This document shows positions 57,454 through 64,000 of a stretch of 64,000 bases of DNA, one piece after another. Source of the DNA: LMUY01 sp965199105 (GTDB lineage: Bacteria; Pseudomonadota; Alphaproteobacteria; Acetobacterales; Acetobacteraceae); the NCBI GenBank assembly GCA_965199105.1, contig CBDAQO010000002.1:620001-684000 (forward strand), read 5' to 3'. The translations under genes and the position numbers were made by a program. Every line of letters starts with the position of its first letter. Position 1 is the stretch's first letter. Below the pieces are notes generated by a model. It made no database searches. It saw nothing but the letters and a program-made list of their open reading frames with translations, and had not been told where the DNA came from.

Positions 57454-58386
57454 ATGAAGATCGTCGCCTGCAACAGCAACCGCCCGCTGGCCGAGGCGGT
57501 CGCCGCCAATCTCAACATCTCGCTCACCTCCGCCTCCATCCGCCGCTTCGCCGACATGGAGGTGTTCGTCGAAATCCACGAGAACGTGCGCGGCGAGGAC
57601 GTGTTCGTCATCCAGCCCACGTCCTATCCCGCCAACGACAACCTGATGGAGCTGCTGATCACGCTGGACGCGCTGCGCCGCTCGAGCGCGCGGCGGGTGA
57701 CGGCGGTGATCCCGTATTTCGGCTATGCGAGGCAGGACCGCAAAACCTCCTCGCGCTCGCCGATCAGCGCCAAGCTGGTGGCCAACCTCATCACCGAGGC
57801 CGGCGCCAACCGCATCCTCACGATGGATCTGCACGCCGCCCAAATCCAGGGCTTCTTCGACATCCCGGTGGACAACCTCTACGCCGCCCCGCTGTTCACC
57901 GCCGACATCCGCGAGCGCTTCGTGGGCCGCGAGATCATGATCGTCTCGCCCGACGTGGGCGGCGTGCTGCGGGCGCGCAACCTGGCCTCGCGGCTGAACT
58001 GCGACCTGGCGATCATCGACAAGCGGCGCGAGCGGGCCGGCGTGTCGGAGGTGATGAACATCATCGGCGAGGTGGACGGCTGCGACTGCATCCTGATCGA
58101 CGATTTGTGCGATTCCGGCGGCACGCTGTGCAACGCCTCGGCGGCGCTGATGGCGGGGGGCGCGCGCTCGGTGAGCGTCTACGTCACCCACGGCGTGCTG
58201 TCCGGCGGCGCGGTGGCGCGGATTTCCGCCGCGCCCATCCAGGTGATGACGATCACCGACAGCATCGAGCCCACCGAGGCGGTGCACAGCGCGCCCAACC
58301 TGCGGATTTTCACCATCGCCCCCTTGCTCGCCGAAGCCATGCGGCGGATCAATGACGAGAGCAGCGTGAGTTCGCTGTTCGATTAA
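57454..58386 (+). CDS. prs: Ribose-phosphate pyrophosphokinase
   Basis: The 310-residue cytosolic enzyme makes PRPP from ribose 5-phosphate and ATP for nucleotide, His and Trp synthesis. Hallmarks are FADMEVFVEIHENVRGEDVFV, PYFGYARQDRK (flexible-loop/ATP region), LTMDLHAAQIQGFFDIPVDNL and the PRPP-binding loop LIDDLCDSGGTL. In E. coli Prs the corresponding loop reads D-D-M-x-D-T-x-G-T, so Cys-Asp here is a mild variant. The ATG at 57454 is favoured over a GTG three codons upstream. Confidence 0.96.
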   Translation: MKIVACNSNRPLAEAVAANLNISLTSASIRRFADMEVFVEIHENVRGEDVFVIQPTSYPANDNLMELLITLDALRRSSARRVTAVIPYFGYARQDRKTSSRSPISAKLVANLITEAGANRILTMDLHAAQIQGFFDIPVDNLYAAPLFTADIRERFVGREIMIVSPDVGGVLRARNLASRLNCDLAIIDKRRERAGVSEVMNIIGEVDGCDCILIDDLCDSGGTLCNASAALMAGGARSVSVYVTHGVLSGGAVARISAAPIQVMTITDSIEPTEAVHSAPNLRIFTIAPLLAEAMRRINDESSVSSLFD

Positions 58387-58409
58387 CCGGCCACCGAGGG
58401 CGACCCGGC

Positions 58410-59027
58410 ATGAAGTTGTTCTACTCCCCCGGCGCCTGCTCGCTGGGCATCCACGTGGTGTTGGAAGAGATCGGCGCCCCCTACGAGACCGAGCTGATCA
58501 ACACCCGCGAGGGCGTGCAGTACCAGCCGTACTACCTCGAGATCAGCCCGAAATCCAAGGTGCCGGCGCTGCAGCGGGACGATGGCAGCGTGCTGACTGA
58601 ATACGGCGCGATCGCCACCTGGCTCGCCCGCACCCATCCGGACGCGAGGCTGATGCCGGCCGACGCGGAAGGCGAGGCGCGGGCGGTGGAGGCGATGGAG
58701 TACGTTGTGGCGACCATCCACATGCAGGGCTTCGGCCGCATCGCCCGCCCGCTGAACTTCTGCCCCAACGAGGCGGACAAAGAGGCGGTGCAGACCCGCG
58801 GCCGGGAGATCTACGCCAAGGGCTTGGAGCTGCTGAACCATGGGCTGGCGCAGCAGGAGTGGCTCGCCGGCGCCTACTCGGTGGCGGACACGGCGCTGTT
58901 CTACGCCGCCAACTGGGCGCCGCGGGCGGGGATCGACCTGCCGGCCCACGTCGCCGCGCACCATGCCCGCATGAAGGCCCGCCCGGCGGTGCAGCGCGCG
59001 CTGGCCGCCGAAGGCCTGCCGCACTGA
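58410..59027 (+). CDS. Beta-class-like glutathione S-transferase
   Basis: The 205-residue protein has the N-terminal thioredoxin fold with FYSPGACSLGIHVVLEE, in which Cys10 is the residue that marks beta-class bacterial GSTs, and KSKVPALQRDDGSVLTEYGAIATWLA for glutathione binding. The helical C-terminal domain contains WLAGAYSVADTALFYAANW. The electrophilic substrate is unknown. With gshB in the same window it reflects an active glutathione metabolism. It lies 23 bp after prs. Confidence 0.9.
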   Translation: MKLFYSPGACSLGIHVVLEEIGAPYETELINTREGVQYQPYYLEISPKSKVPALQRDDGSVLTEYGAIATWLARTHPDARLMPADAEGEARAVEAMEYVVATIHMQGFGRIARPLNFCPNEADKEAVQTRGREIYAKGLELLNHGLAQQEWLAGAYSVADTALFYAANWAPRAGIDLPAHVAAHHARMKARPAVQRALAAEGLPH

Positions 59028-59041
59028 GCTCGCTGCCTGCC

Positions 59042-59596
59042 GTGGGCCGCCTGCCCGCCCGCGCGTTCTGGTTCCTGCGCCACGGCGAGACGGACTGGAA
59101 CGCCGACGGGCGCAGCCAAGGCCGCACCGACGTGCCGCTGAACGAGGTGGGCGTCGGCCAGGCCCACGCCGCCGCGGCGGCGCTGCAAGGCCGCGGCATC
59201 GCCAGCATCGTGAGTTCGCCGCTGGGCCGCGCGCACCACACCGCCAGCATCGCCAGCGAGGCGCTCGGGCTGCCGGTGACGGTCATCACCGGGCTGCAGG
59301 AAGTGTCGTTCGGGGTGAACGAGGGGCATGCCATGGGGCAGGCCTGGTTCTCCGACTGGGTGGCCGGCAAGTTCACGCCGGAGCGGGGCGAGAGCTTCGA
59401 CGCGCTACGCACCCGGGCCGCCGCCGCCCTCGCCGAGGCGCTCGCCCATCCGGCGCCGGTGCTGGTGGTGGCGCACGGGGCGCTGTTCCGCGCGCTGCGG
59501 GCCGAAATGGGCCTGGCGCCGGACGTGCGGCTGCCCAACGCGGTGCCGATGTTCTGCCAGCCCGGCGCGCCCTGGAACCTCAGCCCGCTCACCTGA
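59042..59596 (+). CDS. Histidine phosphatase family protein
   Basis: The 184-residue protein has the catalytic FLRHGETDWN (phosphorylated His in R-H-G), the second-half SSPLGRAHHTASI and the VVAHGALFR motif with the second histidine. The phosphoglycerate-mutase-like fold acts on many phosphoesters, so the substrate is open. The GTG at 59042, 14 bp after the GST stop, is the most likely start; an upstream CTG overlapping the GST end cannot be excluded. Confidence 0.87.
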   Translation: MGRLPARAFWFLRHGETDWNADGRSQGRTDVPLNEVGVGQAHAAAAALQGRGIASIVSSPLGRAHHTASIASEALGLPVTVITGLQEVSFGVNEGHAMGQAWFSDWVAGKFTPERGESFDALRTRAAAALAEALAHPAPVLVVAHGALFRALRAEMGLAPDVRLPNAVPMFCQPGAPWNLSPLT

Positions 59597-59669
59597 GCCG
59601 CAAGCGGCCCCGATTGCCAGCGTGCGCCATTTCAGCGATGACGTATGTGTGAGGGTCTGATGGTGGGTG

Positions 59670-60644
59670 ATGGAACCGGCGGCGATGCGCATCCTGATCT
59701 GTAGCGCCGGCCGCTACGAGTCGCAGGCCAACGAGCAGGTGCGGACCTCCATCATGGATGGTTGGGCGGAGCTGCTCGGCGCGGACAACGTGGTCTCCGC
59801 CAGCCTGGCCGGCGCCAGCACCGCCATCGCGCTGTTCCGCCCGCAGATCGTGATGGCGATCGGGTCCTACTTGCCGGAGAGCACGTATTACGGCGAGCTG
59901 GCGCGCGATGCCCGGCTGGCCGGCGCCGTCCCGGTGTTCTGGGCCACCGAGGACCCCTACGAGCAGGACGCCAACTACCGCATTACGCAGGATTTCGGCG
60001 TGGTGTTCTCCTGCGACGGCTGGGGTGTGCAGTTCTACCAGCATCCCTGCGCCCGCCACCTGCCGTTGGCCGGCTGCCGCCAGCGCCACCACACCCGCTA
60101 CGACCCGGCGGCCGAGCGCCCGATCGATGTGATGTTCTGCGGCGTCGCGTTCAGCAGCCGCAAGGAGCTGGTGGGGGACCTGCTGCCGAGCCTGGCCGGG
60201 TTGCGCCTGCAGTTCATCGGCCCGGGTTGGGGCGAGTTCGGGCCGGGCTTTTCGGACCGCCGGATCGACAAGTCCGAGCTGATCCGGATGTACGCGGCAT
60301 CCCGGATCGTGCTGAACCTAGGGCGCAGCCTGCACTTCGAGAACTACCGCCACCGCATCACGCCGGCCACGCCGGGTCCGCGCACGTTCGAGGCGGCGCT
60401 GGCGGGCACGGTGCAGTTCTTCCACGAGGACACCTACGAAATCCGGCACTATTTCACGCCGGAGGAGCTGCCGTGCTTCTCCACGGTGCACGACTTCGCA
60501 CCGCTGCTTAGGCGCTACCTAACCGACGACGCCGCCTGCCACGCCACCGCGCAGGCCGCCCAGAGCCGCGCGCTGGCCGAGCACACCTATGCGCACCGGG
60601 CGCAACGCGTGATCGACACCCTGAAGGCCGAGGCCATGCTGTGA
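59670..60644 (+). CDS. CgeB-like glycosyltransferase
   Basis: The 324-residue protein shows the CgeB/GT1-like pattern: PQIVMAIGSYLPESTYYGELA, VFWATEDPYEQDANYRI, DVMFCGVAFSSRKELVGDLLPSL and a donor-binding C-terminal part with PATPGPRTFEAALAGTVQFFHEDTYEIRHYF and FAPLLRRYL. It probably transfers a sugar in cell-surface glycan or protein glycosylation. The ATG at 59670 is chosen; ATG 59685 is also possible. Its stop overlaps the next gene as GTGA, and that gene's first domain is related to it. Confidence 0.8.
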   Translation: MEPAAMRILICSAGRYESQANEQVRTSIMDGWAELLGADNVVSASLAGASTAIALFRPQIVMAIGSYLPESTYYGELARDARLAGAVPVFWATEDPYEQDANYRITQDFGVVFSCDGWGVQFYQHPCARHLPLAGCRQRHHTRYDPAAERPIDVMFCGVAFSSRKELVGDLLPSLAGLRLQFIGPGWGEFGPGFSDRRIDKSELIRMYAASRIVLNLGRSLHFENYRHRITPATPGPRTFEAALAGTVQFFHEDTYEIRHYFTPEELPCFSTVHDFAPLLRRYLTDDAACHATAQAAQSRALAEHTYAHRAQRVIDTLKAEAML

Positions 60645-63600
60645 CGATCCTCTACAACACCAACTACACCCACAACGCCAACGCCTACCTCACCCTCGCA
60701 GTAGAACGGGCGGCCAAGGCCGTGTTCGGCGCCGACAACGTGGTGTTGGCCGACAACCGCAACCTGGTGGAACTCGCCGCCAGCGGCGCGCACGCCACGC
60801 TGATCTGCCTGGACGGCCAACGCCTGCGCCGCCCGCTGCTCGAGCGGGTGCGCCCGGCGCTGCAAACGATGGTGCTGTGGCTGTTCGAAGACCCGTTCAT
60901 GCTGGACTACAACCTGGCGCATGCCGGCCTGTTCGACGCCGTGTTCACCAACGACCCGAGCTGCGCCAGCCGCTACCACAACGGCCACTACCTGCCGCTC
61001 GGGGCCAGCGAAAGCCTGCAGTTCCGCCCGGTGCGCGAGGATGGCGCGTGCGAATACGACATCTTCTTCGCCGGCACGATGTGGCCCAACCGCATCGCCA
61101 CGCTGCGAGCGCTGCTGGCGCGGTTCGACGCCAAGCGCTTCAAGCTGGTGTGCCCCACCAACGCCTACCTGCCGCCGTTGCCGCGCGACATCGCCGCCCG
61201 CGCCGTGCAGTGGCCGATCAGCCTGCCTTCCTTCGTCGATTTCGCCAATGCCAGCCGCGTCACCCTCACTATGTTCCGCGACTACGCCAGCCACGGCACC
61301 AGCAGCCAGGCGACGGCGCCCGGCCCGCGCTTGTTCGAGCTCGCCATGGCCGGCGCGGCGCAGGTGGTGGAGCTCGACCCGGCGCTGCCGAGCGGCAACT
61401 TCCGAATCATCGAGGGTGTGGCGTGCTGCGACAGTGCCGAGACTTTGGCTGCCGAGATCGACACGTTGTTGCAGAACCCGGCGCTGCGCCGCTCCCGCGC
61501 GATGGCCGCCCAACGTTGCGTGCTGGACGGCCATACCTTCGAGCACCGCCTGCAACAGATCGCGGCCGTCACCAAGGCGGAGTTCGGCCGTAAGGCTGCG
61601 CCTAACGTGGTTGCACCCGCGCGGCGGTTGCGCGTGCTGATGTGCACCCACTCCACCATGCGGCAGCCGGATTGGGGCGGCGTGGAGGTGTATCAGCAAC
61701 TGGTGATCACCGCGCTTGGCCAATCCATCGAAGTGCTGTTCTGGCTGCGCCGCGGCGAGACCTGCATGCTGGAGGCGGCGGACGGCACGGTGCTGGAACA
61801 GTTCGCCGCGCCCGAGATCGGCTGGCTCGACAGCCTTACCGACGCGGCGGAGGAACCCGCCTTTGCCAGCGCGCTATGCCAATACGGCATCGACGTGGTG
61901 CATTTCCAACACCTCGGCCACCACACCGCCTCGCTGCCGATGATCGCCAAGTCCTGCGGCGTCGGCACGGTGTTTTCCGCGCACGACTTCTTCCTGGTTT
62001 GCGCGCGCTACAACCTGCTGAACAACGCGCTGCAGTTCTGCGACATCGGCGAGCGCTCCATCACCGCCTGCGACATCTGCCTGCGCCTGGCGGAGAACCT
62101 GCCGGCCGGTGCGCAGCAGACGCGGCGCAGCTTCATGGCCGAAATGCTGCGCTCGGTGGACGTGCTGCTCTTCGGCACCGCCTATTCCAGCCAGCTCACC
62201 CGGCGCATCTATCCCCATCTTGCCGGCAAGCGTTGCGAAGTGCTCGGCATTCCCACGCCGGGGGATGCGCGCCTCACCCGGGCGCGCGGCGAGAGCCTGG
62301 CGGACCAGCCGCTCAAGGTGGCGGTGGTTGGGAACTTCCTAAGGGCCAAGGGGGCGGACACCATCTTGGCGGTGATCGAAACCGTCGACCCGCGGCGCTT
62401 CCAATTCGTGCTGTTCGGCAAGGCGGAGGCGCAATACGAGGACGTGCTGGTGCGCGCCGCCCATCCCCATGTCAGCTATCGCGGGCGCTACGCCGTGGGC
62501 GACCTGGACGCGGCTGACGGGTGCGACGTGTCGCTGCACCTGTCGATCTGGCCCGAGACCTACTGCATCTCGCTGTCCGAAACCTGGCAGCGCGGCATCA
62601 TTCCCATCGCTAGCCGCATCGGCGCCTTCGCCGACCGCATCGAGCACGGGCACAACGGCTTCCTGGTGGAGGTGGGGGACGCGGCGGCCGTGGTGGGGCT
62701 GCTCGAGGCGTTGCGCGCCGACCGCAGCAAGCTCGCCACCCTGCGCCAGAACATCGATCCGAGCCTGTGGACCGAACCCGACGGCTACGCGGCCAAGCTG
62801 CTGGACATCTACCGCTCGGTCTGCCCGCGCGCGCCGCTCGCCCGGGGCGCCCTGGCGCTGGACGCCGGCCAGATCCACCTGCTGCCGCATCGCAGTTGGC
62901 GCGAGCTGGCGCCGCCGCGCCACATCTTTGACCCGTCACGCCGCTCCGACCTGCAGCTCGACCTGCCGGCCGAGATCACCGGCTGGATGGCGGGCGCGCA
63001 GGGCAAGGTCCATGTCGACCGCGTCGGCCCGCACATGCTGGACAGCATCGAGGCGGGCGGGTTCCGGCCGGTCGACCCGCTGGAGTTGGAGGGCTGGGCG
63101 TTCGTGCCGGACATGGGGATTTCCGGCCAGGTCACCGTCGCCCTGGTCGCCGAGGACGGCCAGAGCACCATCTTCCTCAAGGCGGCCCGGCGAGCGCGGC
63201 CGGACATCGCGGCCAAGTATCCCGGCGCCCCCCAGCAGGCCGGCTTCCTCGCGCGCTGCGAGCTGCGCGGCCAATGGTCGGACGGCCACTATCAGGTGGC
63301 CACCCTCGTCGTGTTCGTGGACCGCGCGGCCTTGCTGCTGAGCCCCCTTTGCGTGGAACTGACCGACGGCCGCGTGACCAACGCCGTGCTGCGAGCGGTT
63401 TCGCCGGCGGGCGTGGAGCGGGCGCTGAAGCAGGTGATGGGGCATGGCGAACCGGCCGTGCGCACCGCGCTGCCGGCGCTGCCGCTGGCAGGTGTGACGG
63501 TCGCGCCGGACCAGCACCTGCGCTACGTGTTCGACGACATCGGCTCCAGCATCGGCGTCGCCGGGTCGGAACAGGTGAGCATCACGCCCTCGGCGCATCT

Positions 63601-64000
63601 GCGGCTGCGGGGCTGGGCGTTGCGCAGCCCGCCGCTGCCGGAGGCGGGGGAGCTCTATGTCGGCCTGGTGGCTGCGGGCGGCGACGCCCTGTTCTGGCCG
63701 GCGCAACGGCAGGACCGGCCGGACGTGGCGGCGGCGTTCGCCGGGTCGCCGCCCGATGCAGGGTTCACCGCGACGGTGTTCAACGCCGGCGAGCTGGCGG
63801 ACGGGGCGTGGCACGTGGCGCTGTGCGACATCGCCGCGGGCAGCGCCGTGGTGGGCGCGACCCGGCTGCAATTGGAGGTCCAGGGTGGCCGCTTCGCCCG
63901 GGTGAGCTTCGGCGAGATGGCGGTTGCGACCAAGAGCGGCTTGCTGCAGAGCCTGGTGCCGCCGCCGGCCGTGGCGCCGCGCCGCAAGCGGGTGAAATGA
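60641..64000 (+). CDS. Three-part glycosyltransferase: CgeB-like + GT4-type + duplicated beta domain
   Basis: The 1,119-residue protein is complete, with its TGA ending at the last base of the window. Residues about 1-325 are a CgeB-like transferase (MVLWLFEDPFMLDYNLAHAG; EYDIFFAGTMWPNRI; APGPRLFELAMAGAAQVVE). Residues about 328-730 are a GT-B transferase with LMCTHSTMRQPDWGGVEVYQ, VFSAHDFFLVCARYN, KVAVVGNFLRAKGADTILAV and a donor site SLSETWQRGIIPIASRIGAF. The C-terminal part contains two copies (about 808-905 and 978-1080) of a beta domain with GWA, VGLVA-like strands and RPD-I/V-AA...AGF. The GTG at 60641 overlaps the previous stop. A surface-glycan role is inferred. Confidence 0.83.
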   Translation: MTILYNTNYTHNANAYLTLAVERAAKAVFGADNVVLADNRNLVELAASGAHATLICLDGQRLRRPLLERVRPALQTMVLWLFEDPFMLDYNLAHAGLFDAVFTNDPSCASRYHNGHYLPLGASESLQFRPVREDGACEYDIFFAGTMWPNRIATLRALLARFDAKRFKLVCPTNAYLPPLPRDIAARAVQWPISLPSFVDFANASRVTLTMFRDYASHGTSSQATAPGPRLFELAMAGAAQVVELDPALPSGNFRIIEGVACCDSAETLAAEIDTLLQNPALRRSRAMAAQRCVLDGHTFEHRLQQIAAVTKAEFGRKAAPNVVAPARRLRVLMCTHSTMRQPDWGGVEVYQQLVITALGQSIEVLFWLRRGETCMLEAADGTVLEQFAAPEIGWLDSLTDAAEEPAFASALCQYGIDVVHFQHLGHHTASLPMIAKSCGVGTVFSAHDFFLVCARYNLLNNALQFCDIGERSITACDICLRLAENLPAGAQQTRRSFMAEMLRSVDVLLFGTAYSSQLTRRIYPHLAGKRCEVLGIPTPGDARLTRARGESLADQPLKVAVVGNFLRAKGADTILAVIETVDPRRFQFVLFGKAEAQYEDVLVRAAHPHVSYRGRYAVGDLDAADGCDVSLHLSIWPETYCISLSETWQRGIIPIASRIGAFADRIEHGHNGFLVEVGDAAAVVGLLEALRADRSKLATLRQNIDPSLWTEPDGYAAKLLDIYRSVCPRAPLARGALALDAGQIHLLPHRSWRELAPPRHIFDPSRRSDLQLDLPAEITGWMAGAQGKVHVDRVGPHMLDSIEAGGFRPVDPLELEGWAFVPDMGISGQVTVALVAEDGQSTIFLKAARRARPDIAAKYPGAPQQAGFLARCELRGQWSDGHYQVATLVVFVDRAALLLSPLCVELTDGRVTNAVLRAVSPAGVERALKQVMGHGEPAVRTALPALPLAGVTVAPDQHLRYVFDDIGSSIGVAGSEQVSITPSAHLRLRGWALRSPPLPEAGELYVGLVAAGGDALFWPAQRQDRPDVAAAFAGSPPDAGFTATVFNAGELADGAWHVALCDIAAGSAVVGATRLQLEVQGGRFARVSFGEMAVATKSGLLQSLVPPPAVAPRRKRVK

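Noticed and set aside
1..64000. tRNA genes, rRNA genes, insertion sequences, integrases or phage genes
   Set aside because: None was recognised on reading either strand. Accessory features here are whole operons without adjacent mobility genes; tRNA detection by eye is weak, so a covariance-model scan would be decisive.

Overview
The window is a GC-rich, densely packed chromosomal segment with many 4-nt start/stop overlaps and frequent GTG and TTG starts. Gene order and content point to an alphaproteobacterium of the Rhodospirillales/Acetobacteraceae type. The evidence is a flgB-flgC-fliE-fliQ-fliR-flhB-cckA run divergent from fliO-fliP, rne divergent from an amidase-PBP1A-prfB run, and an RNase E with a large acidic insertion in its S1 domain. 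This placement is an inference from gene order. No tRNA, rRNA, CRISPR array, insertion sequence or phage gene was seen.

Layout. 1-1917: a stress-type protein (cut by the window edge), a small exported protein, glutathione synthetase and a DUF4112 protein. 2116-10575 (minus): a peptide/opine-type ABC importer (binding protein, two permeases, one fused double ATPase) followed by two FAD oxidoreductases of the opine-oxidase/HcnB-HcnC type. 10767-15127: a Rieske oxygenase, a sarcosine-oxidase-like flavoprotein, a PhnD-like binding protein and an ornithine-cyclodeaminase-family protein, all suggestive of N-methylated or unusual amino acid catabolism. Copies of a short palindromic repeat lie in this accessory part, one of them inside a coding frame.

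15228-24124 is the most striking region: a short-chain amide utilisation locus. It holds an NCS1-family permease with a cysteine-rich tail, aliphatic amidase AmiE, an FmdB zinc ribbon and formamidase FmdA. It also holds a 1,114-residue protein joining a second NCS1 permease to the same cysteine-rich module, a hybrid histidine kinase and a receiver, followed directly by a LuxR-type response regulator. The arrangement suggests a transporter-shaped receptor that senses an amide or related nitrogen compound and controls the enzymes beside it.

24356-33655: a small hydrophilic protein, the flagellar export/rod cluster, cckA, recA, cytidine deaminase, an acetyltransferase and a CsbD protein. 33746-43258: a DUF1640-type coiled-coil protein with a frame-shifted middle, a DUF72 protein, prfB with an intact programmed +1 frameshift site, PBP1A, an N-acetylmuramoyl-alanine amidase and rne.

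43352-64000 is rich in envelope and carbohydrate genes. It contains an exopolysaccharide-initiating sugar-phosphate transferase and two giant glycosidase-like proteins carrying 5 and 8 CBM60-like modules. These are followed by hldD, lgt, a MidA-type methyltransferase, pgeF, a lipoprotein, prs, a glutathione transferase, a histidine phosphatase and two CgeB-like glycosyltransferases. The last of these is a 1,119-residue fusion that ends exactly at the window end.
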